DNA of 64,000 bases. Source: Macrosoma leucophasiata (Eukaryota > Arthropoda > Insecta > Lepidoptera > Hedylidae). The translations under genes and the position numbers were made by a program. The notes under the pieces are model-generated. The model was not told where the DNA came from. It did not search any database and saw only the letters and a program-made list of their open reading frames with translations. Each line of letters begins with the position of its first letter. The first letter of the stretch is position 1. This document shows, piece after piece, positions 54,507 to 64,000 of the stretch. The stretch covers positions 2,329,001 through 2,393,000 of the forward strand of contig JAWQUS010000020.1 in NCBI GenBank assembly GCA_036365455.1. Reading direction: 5' to 3'.

Positions 54507-56300
54507 AAGTAAGTTGGTGTAAAGAAAGCATATAAAGAATTGAAGAACTCAATGGACTGGATAGTTAAAATGAAAAACGACAGTGGAAAATGCAAACATC
54601 GTAGAACAGACATACTGACAATAGCAACATCCTATTACAAAGAATTGTACAACAGTAAAACACCAGAAAGAGAAATTGATTTGTCAGAACCCTCAAGCGT
54701 ACCAAACATTCTTAAAGCTGAAGTCGAGAAAGCTATTGACACACAAAAGGTTGACAAAACACCAGGTCCTGATGGTATAAGCAACGAAATCCTAAAACAA
54801 GGGAAGCATGTTTTAATACCTGCACTTACAGATATGTTCAACAATATCCTTAACACTGAAATTATCCCTCAGCAGTGGACAGAGTCGAACATTATCTTGC
54901 TGTACAAGAAAGGAGACAAACATGAAATTGGAAACTATCGCCCTATCAGCCTTATGTCCAACATATACAAAATTTTCGCTAAAATTATTTTAAAACGAAT
55001 TGAAAAAACTCTGGACGAACACCAACCCATCGAACAGGCTGGATTTCGCAAGGACTACTCTGTGATTGACCACATCCATGTAGTCCGACAAGTTTTAGAG
55101 AAATACAGCGAATACCAGCTTACATACTATATTGCATTCGTTGACTACAGTAAAGCCTTCGATTCTTTAATACATAGAAATATTTGGGAAGCTTTAAAGG
55201 AGCAAGGGGTCGAAAATAAATACATTCGTCTAATAAGGAACGTATACAGTCACAGCACAGCCAGAATCCAGTTAGAAAAGAAAGGCCGCTCATTCAAAAT
55301 AGGAAAAGGTGTCAGACAGGGAGATCCCTTATCGCCTAAATTATTCTCGGCTGTGCTGGAATCAATCTTCAGGCGACTCAGTTGGGAAAATGTTGGGATC
55401 AATGTTGACGGTACATCATTAACGCATTTGAGGTTCGCTGATGACATAGTCCTATTTGCTAAAACATCTGAAGATATCAATAGAATGATAGTAGACCTTG
55501 CGGTCGAAAGCGGAAAGGTAGGACTGAAACTCAACCCAGAAAAAACGAGACTGCTGACAAATGGAAACAAAACCCCAGTAATATTAGGAAACTCGGAAAT
55601 TAACTACTCTGATGAATACATTTACCTCGGACAAGTCATTACACAGAAAGAACAGATGCGCGAAGAAGTAAAAAGAAGAATTACTAACGGATGGCGAAGA
55701 TACTGGAGCCTAAAAGAAGTTATGAAAGACAAAACACTTCATATTAACACCAAAAGAAAACTTTTTAACACTTGCATACTACCTGTCCTTATATACGGCT
55801 GCCAATCATGGACTATAACCCAAGAATTGATAAACAAACTAATAACTTGCCAATACGCCATGGAGAGGAGTATGATGAACATCAGGAGATCAGACAGAGT
55901 AAAAAACTATGTAATTAGAAGTAAAACTAAAACCACAGATGTCACACTGAAAATCAAAAGGCTTAAATGGAGATGGGCAGGCCATATGATAAGAGGTCAT
56001 AATAAATGGAGTAAGAAAGTAACAGTATGGTATCCAAGGGAAGGGAAGAGGAAGAGAGGAAGACCGCAGAAACGATGGGACAATGACATCAGGGAGGTGG
56101 CAGGTGTGATGTGGAACAGAGTAGCCCAAACAAGGAAAGAATGGAAAAGGTTGGAGGAGGCCTTTGCCGATTGGCAAACAGATCTGCAAAAAATTACCAA
56201 ACAACAGTTTATAGCTTAAATTTTAAATTTAATTTAATTGTATGAGATTGCAAATGTATGTATATGTACGTAAAGATCTGAATAAAAAGGCTATATTATT
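54507..56300 (+). mobile_element. 5'-truncated RTE-clade LINE with 14-bp target duplication
   Basis: Inserted in a minus-strand family A repeat. ATACCTTGATAAGA occurs at 54493-54506 and again at 56301-56314. The 3' end is GATCTGAATAAAAAGGCTATATTATT after the ORF stop. About 1.79 kb remain of an element whose family usually spans about 3.2 kb. Confidence 0.92.
54540..56219 (+). CDS. RTE-type reverse transcriptase, endonuclease missing
   Basis: An uninterrupted 559-codon frame: KTPGPDGISNEILKQ, LLYKKGDKHEIGNYRPISLM, EQAGFRKDYS, FVDYSKAFDSL, IGKGVRQGDPLSPKLFS, LRFADDIVLFAKTSEDI, LNPEKT, YLGQVI, LIYGCQSWT and the C-terminal KRLKWRWAGHMIRGHNKW ... GRPQKRWDNDI. These are RT blocks with both catalytic Asp sites (VDYSKAF, FADD) and the RTE-type C-terminal domain. 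The first methionines are internal to the original ORF. The lack of any stop or frameshift suggests a recent insertion, though it cannot move itself without the endonuclease. Confidence 0.9.
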   Translation: MKNSMDWIVKMKNDSGKCKHRRTDILTIATSYYKELYNSKTPEREIDLSEPSSVPNILKAEVEKAIDTQKVDKTPGPDGISNEILKQGKHVLIPALTDMFNNILNTEIIPQQWTESNIILLYKKGDKHEIGNYRPISLMSNIYKIFAKIILKRIEKTLDEHQPIEQAGFRKDYSVIDHIHVVRQVLEKYSEYQLTYYIAFVDYSKAFDSLIHRNIWEALKEQGVENKYIRLIRNVYSHSTARIQLEKKGRSFKIGKGVRQGDPLSPKLFSAVLESIFRRLSWENVGINVDGTSLTHLRFADDIVLFAKTSEDINRMIVDLAVESGKVGLKLNPEKTRLLTNGNKTPVILGNSEINYSDEYIYLGQVITQKEQMREEVKRRITNGWRRYWSLKEVMKDKTLHINTKRKLFNTCILPVLIYGCQSWTITQELINKLITCQYAMERSMMNIRRSDRVKNYVIRSKTKTTDVTLKIKRLKWRWAGHMIRGHNKWSKKVTVWYPREGKRKRGRPQKRWDNDIREVAGVMWNRVAQTRKEWKRLEEAFADWQTDLQKITKQQFIA

Positions 56301-56375
56301 ATACCTTGATAAGATAACTCAGTGGTACCCACGCCTTCGAGCTTTGGCAATGGAACTCTACCACCAAGTAAATAT

Positions 56376-57040
56376 GGTCAAAATATTATAAATTTCTATT
56401 TCCTAATTGTCCCAAGGTAAAATTAAAATTTGGCTAATATAAAACTGTATAAATCGTTTATTTTGTGGCGGCTGCCATTCTTCGAAAATGTTATGTATTT
56501 TCCAAGAAGAGTCATGTAAAAGCGGAGGTTTTGAAAACGGACCTACCGTTTTCATTGTCTACTTACGGAATCAAAAACCTTTGATTCATAAAGAAACCTC
56601 GGTAGATTCACACAATTCTTCTCTTCAATATTGTAGCATGAGGGCTTTGCATCTTTAGTTCTCCCGCATTTTTTCACATTTTCCCCTCTGGCAACCCTAA
56701 AACAAACGCGTCGTCGTATTGTTATGAATGTACGCGCCGTGAAACGCGCGGTACTCAGACACCAATTAATTAAAACCACAGATAGGTAAGTGCCCCTTTC
56801 TCTTGTGTAGGGTGGGTGTCTTCGTTAATCACGAAGCATGTTATGTTCTGTATTAAAAGAGAATTAGCTAATTAATTCGTGAGGATCATAGACTTATTTA
56901 GACTAGTTTATGGTTAAATTATGTGCGAATTTTAAAACAACTTAAGGCTCCGTAACGTATGACCCCGTAATCACTATCGCATGGGTAAAATAACTTAGCT
57001 CTAACGACTGGGCCTGGAGATTTTGGACCCTGGGTTTGTG
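56376..57040. other. No gene recognised
   Basis: AT-rich. A 75-codon minus-strand open frame (56552-56779) has no motif or splice context. Confidence 0.4.
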
Positions 57041-57049
57041 TGTAGATTC

Positions 57050-57425
57050 ACTAACAAACTCGAAGTGAAGCACGTATGGCCACGCGGCTGGTGTAGATCG
57101 TAAGCGATCTAATCGGTTAGGCAATATGGGCGCGGTCGAGAGTGATGGGTGACCGCTAGTGACTAATTAAAATGCGCGTTTCTGTGCTTCGGAAGCCACG
57201 TTAAGCCGTCGGTCCCGGTTGCTATCGAGAGATAGTAGTCGTGACACCTTGTCGGAGGCCTTAGGGTTTGAAAACCTCCGACAGCGGGTTGGCCACTAAC
57301 CCGTATCTGCACCAACCCGCATTGGAGCAGCGTGGTGGAGTAAGCTCCAGGCCTCCCCCAAAAAGGGGAGAGACTCGTGCCCAGCAGTGGGACGTGTAAT
57401 GGGTTGCCATTATTATTACTATCAA
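57050..57425 (+). repeat. Interspersed repeat family E copy 2
   Basis: Same order of phrases as 13185-13535: GTTAAGCCGTCGGTCCCGGT, CACCTTGTCGGAGGCCTTAG, CGGGTTGGCCACTAACCC and AGACTCGTGCCCAGCAGTGG, ending TTGCCATTATTATTACTATC. Confidence 0.75.
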
Positions 57426-57784
57426 AGTCCAATTTTTGGTATTGAAAATATCTCTTCTTTACTTACTCCACCTGGACCGAATCTGGGAATTCAGCCTTGA
57501 GGAACTAGTCATGAAAATTCAAGACTTTTAGTGACTGCGAATATTATAAATATTAGGAGAGAAAAACAAGGATCTGGTTTTCATGAATATTCAATAGTTA
57601 TTTTGATGTCAAACTGAGGTTAGGTATTGAACGCTACGCAAATTGAGACGAGTGTAGCTTTTATACGACTTATTTTCAAAAGCCTGATTAATATTTAGCC
57701 GACAATTTTTTTTGGTCACTTTAAAATTTAAATGTATTAGTAATTTTATTATTTTTTTAAAGTAAAGTCTTAAATTAATTGCTC

Positions 57785-57985
57785 TGTATCTAAAACTAGC
57801 AGACCGCCCCGGCTTCGCGCGTGTGCAATGTTACCTACCCTCTCCTATTCACCTTAGCGTGATGTTATATATCCTTAAGCCTTCCTAGATAAATGGGCTA
57901 TATAACATTGAAATAATTTTTCAAATCGGACCAGTAGTTCCTGAGATTAGCGCGTTCAAACAAACAAATAAACAAATTCTTCAGC
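57785..57985 (+). repeat. Family J type repeat
   Basis: AGCAGACCGCCCCGGCTTCG, CACCTTAGCGTGATG, TTTCAAATCGGACCAGTAGT and GATTAGCGCGTTCAAACAAA. A 3' piece of the same sort is at 30528-30580. The foldback retroposon at 58002 inserted in its 3' end. Confidence 0.65.
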
Positions 57986-58001
57986 TTTATAATATTAGTT
58001 T

Positions 58002-58222
58002 TATATTATTTCGCATTAACACATGCTTGTGAAATATATTTTATTTAAAGAAAAATGGAAAGAAAAATTTGACTTCAGACGAGACTCGAACTCGCGGCCT
58101 ACTGGGTCCTTCAGGACTTCAGTAGCTCAACTGGAAGAGCGGCTGGACTAGATTCCCAGTAGGCCGCGAGTTCGAGTCTCGCCTGAAGTTAAATTTTTCT
58201 TTCCATTTTTCTTTAAATAAAA
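58002..58222 (-). mobile_element. Inverted-dimer tRNA-like retroposon, copy 2
   Basis: 221 bp flanked by an exact 16-bp duplication TTTATAATATTAGTTT (57986-58001, 58223-58238). On the plus strand GACTTCAGACGAGACTCGAA ... CCTACTGGG pairs with CCCAGTAGGCCGCGAGTTCG ... CTGAAGTT. The second unit is a complete tRNA-like sequence; the first keeps only its T-arm half. The tail, read on the minus strand (CACAAGCATGTGTTAATGCG, AAATAATATAAAA), is the same as in copy 1, which sets the orientation. T runs flank both arms. Confidence 0.8.
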
Positions 58223-58239
58223 TTTATAATATTAGTTTA

Positions 58240-58985
58240 GATTAGTAGAGATTACGTCAGTAGGATATCCTGCTGTATTCGATAGCAGCTTGCTTACCAC
58301 ACTTTTGCTTAAAATATAGTTTTAGAAAATAAAAAAAAAGTTAGGCATAATGTATTGTGTGTACTTTGAAACACAGGTACCCTTTTTAACTAAATAAAGG
58401 TTTGCACAAGTAAAACGTAAGGTGATTGGCCACAATTTTTACGCAAACTCATACAACAACTCAACAACGAATATTGTTAGCTTGTGCAAGCAAATTAAAC
58501 GTAAAGTGTGTGGCCGGCACATAATACTTTAAGATAAAATAAAAGTTATATGAAAAATTAGGCAAAGATTCGCCAAAACAATGAGGCCTAAAACTTTGGA
58601 AAAAGAGAGATAGCTGTTTACACAATAAAGGGGTCAAAATCTTCTCACCGAGCTAATACTGCTAACATATCACATTGGATAGACTTGCCTGCGTTTACTC
58701 ACAAAAAAAAGCAACACTTCAAAACATAAACAACCCGTACATCGGGGCGTGTTATTTCAGCCGCTAGAACCGGATAAGCGGCGATTACCGTAATCGCGGC
58801 AAATATGTATAAACAGGAAAACAGTGCGCGTTTGCTTTTGTTAAGCTCTGGCAAATCTTAACATTCGAATTACATACAAAGATATTGCATGCCTAGATAA
58901 ACTGTATATCGAATACTTTTCTGATCTTTGTCTTGAATGCGAAAACTGACCTGCACGAAACAGTTTCCGCAGGCAAGAGTGTACG
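58240..58985. other. No gene recognised
   Basis: AT-rich, with a paired phrase TTTGCACAAGTAAAACGTAA / CTTGTGCAAGCAAATTAAAC (58392 and 58482) and CGTAAGGTGATTGGCC / CGTAAAGTGTGTGGCC as a short diverged repeat. Confidence 0.4.
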
Positions 58986-58989
58986 TGTG

Positions 58990-59286
58990 TAATAAACACA
59001 CTGTGCCGAAGCTACGCCACGGAAGTTCGGCGGCTGATTTTACGTCCCGACGTCTTCGGCTGATATGACACACTATAAGTGCCGAACTTCAGTTCAATAT
59101 GGTGTGTGTGGGCATAGTGTGTGGATTCAGCAATGGAACCGAACTTCGGTCGTCCGCCCGACCAAATTTACGCTGTACACTATGGCGCAGCGTAAGTCCG
59201 ACATAGTGTCAGTAATTCAAATAGCATTGCAGGTGTAATAGTGCCGAACTTCCGTCGCGTAGCTTCGGCATAGTGTGTTTACACGC
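58990..59286. mobile_element. About 300-bp inverted-repeat MITE, family L
   Basis: The left arm AAACACACTGTGCCGAAGCT, ACGCCACGGAAGTTCGGC (58995-59032) mirrors the right arm GCCGAACTTCCGTCGCGTAG, CTTCGGCATAGTGTGTTTA (59242-59280). GTGCCGAACTTC recurs inside at 59080. No target duplication was found and no coding capacity is present. Confidence 0.72.
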
Positions 59287-59289
59287 TAC

Positions 59290-60305
59290 GTTGTTGACGG
59301 AAAACTAATATATTTTTTTTTTAAATAATCGTTTGTATGTGGCTCATTTCGAGATGGCACTAGTCTACTTCGAGGCAATCGAGCGCAAAGAGCTTTCAGT
59401 CTCATCGTTAATGGAGTTTTTGGGGCCGATACTGAGCGATTAGAGCATTGCGGGGGAATTAATAAGACAAAGGGGAGGTCATGGATTGATGATAACCGAA
59501 ATAACGACTCGCGGAAGCTCTCGCTTGCGCAATGTGATCACTGCACAGTTTGCGAAGTCTAGACGGAGTCGTGTTACCGAAACCTTAGTTTCATACTACA
59601 TTTCTCATTTTAGATTATAGGTCGGTGATACGGGCAGCTGCCCGTAGACGGTTAAGCAGCTGGTTTGACTTAACTAAAAAGTTAGAAGACGGCTCATTCT
59701 ATCGACGTTGTCAGCCGGAGCGTACAACGCTCCGGGTAATAGAGTGGTGTGGAGGGACCTAAAATTTTGTCTTGGAATGTCTCTTCTATGGCCACTTGTA
59801 TTCCTACAATATTGATGCTACAAATTGTTTATACATTTTATTTAATGAGCCATCGAAGCCACGTTCATTTAGCATAATAGAAACATTATAACAACCGTAA
59901 TCTACGAGAAAAACAAACCCAAAGTTCATAGTCCCATTATAATGGCAACACAACAAAACAAAAGTTTATTTTTTATGGTATAATAATATCGCGGACTCGA
60001 CGGCGCCTGCGCCGATCTGCGCCCACGCACATAAGGGGTGTTGCACGCTGCGCGGTAAATCGGTTATGCGCCCGACCAAAAAGGTCAGATGGTATCTGGC
60101 GGGGTCAGATAATCTGAAATCGGCAGTCATGTGTGAAGAGTGATGAGTATAATAAATGTGGGCGGTTTTAAACGATAGAGGTGTTTGACATTCCATACTA
60201 TCTGCCATAGAGATGAACCCAGATCGCAATAGACGATCCTCTTTCGTGAATTATATATCCTCAACGCTGAGGGCACGCAATTACTTTTTCCTGGATTATA
60301 TTTTA
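59290..60305. other. No gene recognised
   Basis: Moderately GC-rich patches at 59400-59770, with small hairpins (GGGCAGCTGCCC at 59634; CCGGAGCG/CGCTCCGG at 59716-59736), and at 60000-60110. These could be remains of an LTR or DNA element; nothing could be assigned. Confidence 0.4.
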
Positions 60306-60307
60306 CT

Positions 60308-60475
60308 ATTTTTTTTATGTTATGAAAGTGGCAAACAAGCATGCAGTTCACATTGATGTTAAGTGATGACTGCAGCCTATAGACACCCACATGAAGACCA
60401 AGGTCAAAATGCAGGTGCATTACCACTCCTGAAGCCTAAGGTGTTATGCCTCTGTGCCGGAAATTACAGGGCCGA
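60308..60475 (-). repeat. Family A repeat, 3' part
   Basis: GGCAAACAAGCATGCAGTTC, TGACTGCAGCCTATAGACAC, TGAAGCCTAAGGTGTTATGC and CCGGAAATTACAGGGCC. Confidence 0.85.
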
Positions 60476-60479
60476 AATT

Positions 60480-61299
60480 TCGGCGATGTGAATGGCTTGA
60501 TAAACTAGTCCCTAGCGTGCAGCGAATTTGATCATCGCAACGCCATTACGAATTGGTCAAGTACAAGGCTGAGGCTCAAAATTGATGATCGTGACTTCAT
60601 TTGCAGCATTACTTCAATTATTCTAGAGTTTATGATGTGCTATAATTTCGAAGGATTGTCGAATAATTAGACTTTTTATATTTTCATGTTGTCCACACAT
60701 AATAGTTGGTAATTAAATACATACTGTATTTAATTTACCATATATATATGATGTCTTATATCTTTCTATAGACATCCACAAAAACTCAATGCACATGTCA
60801 TGTCATTCTAAGGAACTAAACGTGTATTGGGTGATATAACATTGGCAATATGTAAATAAATATTGTTACAGTAAATGAACGACTGCAGTGACCTGTGCAT
60901 CCGTCGCCAAACAGTGTGGCTACGCCTTCACACATTTTACACGCTTTATCGAAACCGAGTTATTGACTTAATCTGCATTGGAACATTCAATAAATCATGC
61001 TTTGGTAGCGAAATGTAAATTGTCCGTTCAGAATAAAGTTATGTAAGATTTTGGTACATGTTGCTTAGACACGTCAGCAATAGATATCCAATTTCCAGTG
61101 TTTATGGCGGAGCAAGCGATTCGGTTATACATACTAGGTAGTCACATGTTGTAAAAAGTATATTTCGCAGCAATGAAATGGGGGAGGGGGAGAGGAGGCA
61201 AGAGTCTAATCGGCGTGCATGGAAGAAGGGAGTGATGACTGTAGAAGAGGAACGGGAGGTGTGTAAAAATCGGGATCTATGGGTGAAGATACAAGTATA
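60480..61299. other. No gene; weak RTE trace
   Basis: 61215-61295 (CGGCGTGCATGGAAGAAGGG ... GGGAGGTGTGTAAAAATCGG) resembles a decayed plus-strand RTE family F end. The rest is unassigned. Confidence 0.4.
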
Positions 61300-61405
61300 T
61301 TTTTTTAATGTAACGAAGGTGGGTTAAACGTGCAGTTCAGGTGGATGTTAAGTGATGACTGCAGCCTATAGACATCTACACAAAACCAGAGGTCAATAGC
61401 AGTTT
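61300..61405 (-). repeat. Family A repeat, short 3' part
   Basis: AACGTGCAGTTCAGGTGGAT, TAAGTGATGACTGCAGCCTA and CAAAACCAGAGGTCAA. Confidence 0.75.
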
Positions 61406-61751
61406 GAGGGATGTTATGGGATAGGAAAACAATTAGGTACTTGGAGTTTTAACATTTTTAAATTGATTAATTTCTTATTTCGATAAAGCCACTGGAAATT
61501 AATTATTGAACCCATTAATTTCGAGAAGAATTATCACTTAGCTCAATCAAAACAGGAAAACGAAGAAATATCTCGGCCTCTTCATCAAATAATAAATATC
61601 ACCATCGATACATCATTCGATATCAACTGCAAAAAAAATCGACTCGTAGTTGCGTACGCTGCGCGAGTCGATCGTATAACCTCAAGTCTCGTTTCCACCG
61701 CGAGCGAAGCAATACATTATTTGTATGTATTCCAGAAGACATTTGTATACT

Positions 61752-62130
61752 CACCGATCGCGTTCGTAATGAAGATGTAAGAAAGAGACTTTGTGTGAAT
61801 GATAGTATCGGTGTGTAAAAATGAAAAAAGGCATGCTCCGATGGTTCGGGCATATAGAAAGAATGTCGAATGAGCGAATGACTAAACAGATATACAATGC
61901 GAATGTGGATGGTTGCAGAGGCCCAGGAAGACCAAGGCTGACCTACCATGACCAAATAGGTCGAGTTCTGTCTGATGGTGGGGTCAAAAGTCTTAGGAAT
62001 CGGCGTGCATGTATGAAGAGAATGATGAAGGTAGACGAGGCACGAGAGGTTTGTCTGAACCGGGATATCTGGCGCTCTACACTCTCTGCCTACCCCGTTA
62101 GGGACCTGGCGTGAAGATACATACATACAT
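61752..62130 (+). pseudogene. 5'-truncated RTE (family F), plus strand
   Basis: From CACCGATCGCGTTCGTAATG through codons for MKKGMLRWFGHIERMSNERM, RGPGRPRLTYHDQIGRVLSD and AYPVRDLA to GCGTGAAGATACATACATAC. A 13-bp duplication ACATTTGTATACT (61739-61751, 62131-62143) flanks it. A 2-base insertion (GTGTGTAAAAATG at about 61810-61820) breaks the frame relative to the 28419-29101 copy. Confidence 0.9.
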
Positions 62131-62179
62131 ACATTTGTATACTTGTATGTATAATCTTCAAACACGAAGTCTCCTATAG

Positions 62180-62300
62180 AGAGCGTGGAGCGAAATATAT
62201 GTCGGTCCATACATACCTCCCGTGCATATACTACATTCATCAATCTCTTCATACGTCATGTACGCCAATTCCGAAGACTTGCATAATTGCTTCTATACAT
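62180..62300 (-). repeat. Decayed RTE family F fragment
   Basis: CCTCCCGTGCATATACTACA, TTCATCAATCTCTTCATACG and GTACGCCAATTCCGAAGACT match the minus-strand family F 3' coding end at 28490-28550 with many changes. Confidence 0.6.
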
Positions 62301-62339
62301 TATACCAAATAGTCCAGTGGAAAAGACTGACCTACCTAA

Positions 62340-62515
62340 TCAATGATTTTACGGCCCTGTAATTTCCGGCACAGAGGCATAACACTTTAGGCCTCAGGAG
62401 TGATAACGCATCTGCATTTTGACCTTGGTCTTTGTGTAAGTGTCCATAGGCTGCAGTCATCACTTAACATCAATGAGAACTGCATGCTTGTTTTCCACTT
62501 TCATTTCATAAAAAA
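62340..62515 (+). repeat. Family A repeat (5' half missing)
   Basis: TTACGGCCCTGTAATTTCCG, GCATAACACTTTAGGCCTCA, TAGGCTGCAGTCATCACTTA and GCATGCTTGTTTTCCACTTT, then an A-run. Confidence 0.85.
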
Positions 62516-62519
62516 AAGA

Positions 62520-63114
62520 CTTATTGGTGGAGAATGTGGAGATGTTAACCTTGAATTTAAAGGAATACGTAAAATATATTTCCATTTTGCGGTGGAAACT
62601 TGCCTTTTACTCGTAAACATATCAAATCAATGTAAAGTTGCGATAATAAATAATCAATTAGGCCACCGTTATAAGGATCCTCAGAGACCGGTCGTGACTC
62701 GCTGAGCTGAGTGAAAAGGGCAATTGATTTTAATATTACACCCGTGGGACTTAAAGGGTGAACGGTGTTTGTTTTTGGGGGAAAATGAAGAGTTCTTTGA
62801 TGGTTTTCAGACAATAATTCGGTGTTTATTTGAAGTTATCTCGTGGAGTTTTGCAACAAATAATATAATTTTGTTCGAGAGAACATGGGGTTGTAAGCTG
62901 AAGAAAGTTGGAGTTTTGAAGAAAATTGAAATATAAAACAAACATTATGGTGATATTTTCAGTGCTGTATCTTTAGAATTTTTGAACATTACTTACTTGT
63001 TTTAAAGATGCAAAAAATATTTTTCATTTCCATTATATTCTCAACATAGGTCTGGGAGTGCTAGAAGATCGATTAATCATAATAATTCGATAGAAATTAT
63101 TGAAAAAAAAAATC
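62520..63114. other. No gene recognised
   Basis: AT-rich, short open frames only. Confidence 0.4.
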
Positions 63115-63117
63115 GTA

Positions 63118-63290
63118 AGAAAAATTTGACTTCACACTTCAATGTACGACTACCGGGATCACTAGTCCAGTCGCTCTCCCCACTGACCTACCGAAGTCCA
63201 CATCTGGCTGCCGAATATTTCCATCACATTTTTATTACATTGCCTTGGAGTGGTATTGTTATTGCGAACAAACCAATAAAATAATAATTC
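63118..63290 (-). repeat. tRNA-like monomer with conserved upstream sequence
   Basis: AAGAAAAATTTGACTTCACA at the left and CTGACCTACCGAAGTCC at 63181-63197 are the two ends of a minus-strand tRNA-like unit (A box TAGGTCAGTGGGGAGAG). The sequence beyond its 5' end (TTTCCATCACATTTTTATTA, CATTGCCTT) resembles the loop of the inverted dimer at 20198-20340, so these are parts of one repeat family. The T arm is decayed. Confidence 0.6.
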
Positions 63291-63701
63291 GCGTAATGAA
63301 ATAAACATTGCCAAATAATTACCACTGAAAACGGATGGCAACGCATCTCCATATTAGGTAACCTTCAATTTTTGTGTAGTTGACCAACCGCCGGATCAAG
63401 CAAGAGATAAATTTCAGCTAGTAAAACACCACTAGAATTCGCATTGCTTACGCTCGAAACAAGCGACAAAAATGACAAGCGACGTTAAATAGTTCCCGCT
63501 AAGTCGTTAGCTGGATGTTATCACGTACAAAAAGCCTTGTTTACTCGTCCACCGCGCATCCACAAATAGAAATAATAAATCCAGACATGGGGAGATCAAC
63601 GCCCGATGGGAAAGGACTCTAGCACGTAAGGGAAAAAATATTTTTTGACGATTGTTAATTTACCTAAAAAGGAATACCTACATCTAAAATTATTAAACAT
63701 A

Positions 63702-63987
63702 CTTGCTGCCGTGCTTCTAGGCTTGAAGGGTGGGAACATCTAGGGTGCCTACTTCGTTCCACAGCTTACATGTTCTGAACAAAAATTAACGCGCGTATCG
63801 CATCGTAGAACACTTATTATTAATATTCCACTCGTCAAGTATAGGGTGAAAGAACCGCATTTCGTGTTAATTTACACAAGAACTCATAAAAAATTATTCA
63901 ATAAGCTTGCTGCCTTGCTTTTAGCCTTGAAGGATGGGAACATCTAGGGTAGCTCGTTCCACAGCTTACATGTTCTGAACAAAAATG
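63702..63987 (+). repeat. Direct repeat at the right edge, 204-bp period
   Basis: CTTGCTGCCGTGCTTCTAGG ... GGGAACATCTAGGGTGCCTA, CTTCGTTCCACAGCTTACAT, GTTCTGAACAAAAAT at 63702-63787 recurs at 63906-63987 with few changes. The units may continue past the window, as in a small tandem array. Confidence 0.8.
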
Positions 63988-64000
63988 ACCGCTGGATAGT

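Overview
This is a window of AT-rich insect chromosome, almost certainly from a moth or butterfly (Lepidoptera). The evidence is short exons in long introns, a MAP3K gene of the mixed-lineage kinase (slipper) type, and dense repeats of the kinds that fill lepidopteran genomes: RTE tails ending in (ACAT)n, non-LTR elements with an A+T-rich or (ATT)n tail, tRNA-derived SINEs, hAT-type MITEs, and fragments carrying the 'gcccgcgacttcg' motif. There is no bacterial, viral or organellar gene content, no CRISPR array and no operon.

Host gene. The left third (about 300-21475) carries, on the minus strand, the 3' half of a mixed-lineage kinase gene. Eight or nine exons have matching splice phases: 21336-21475 (kinase DFG loop), 19685-19877 and 18737-18912 (kinase C-lobe), 15914-16103 (leucine-zipper coiled coil), 14544-14714 and 12898-13134 (proline-directed region with the conserved TWGPS motif and a His-Pro-Ala repeat), then either 6426-6805 (in-frame stop, so a possible alternative terminal exon) or 975-1064 joined to 302-437 (continuing beyond the left edge). 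The SH3 domain, the kinase N-lobe and the promoter were not found; they lie further right in sequence I could not recognise, or outside the window.

The introns and the right two thirds (21.5-64 kb) are built of transposable elements. The best preserved is a non-LTR retrotransposon of the CR1/L2-like group at about 32.1-36.7 kb with both ORFs open (ORF1 252 aa, ORF2 976 aa). A 5'-truncated relative lies at 46.96-49.08 kb, and a 5'-truncated RTE element at 54507-56300 has a 14-bp target duplication. A second RTE family is present as several short 5'-truncated copies, one flanked by an unusually long 87-bp direct duplication. A 3-kb hAT-type element (9717-12739, 8-bp duplication) contains LINE sequence.

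Small elements include a roughly 300-bp hAT-type MITE family with four copies, three of them with clear 8-bp duplications. There is also a 330-bp hAT MITE, a 594-bp TA-flanked MITE that splits an older repeat, a 542-bp foldback element, and a repeat family with about 16 copies. The most unusual is a small retroposon made of two inverted tRNA-like units (20094-20486 and 58002-58222), each flanked by 12-16 bp target duplications. No new multi-gene system was seen; the interest is in nested insertions, unusual retroposons and the alternative 3' ends of the kinase gene.
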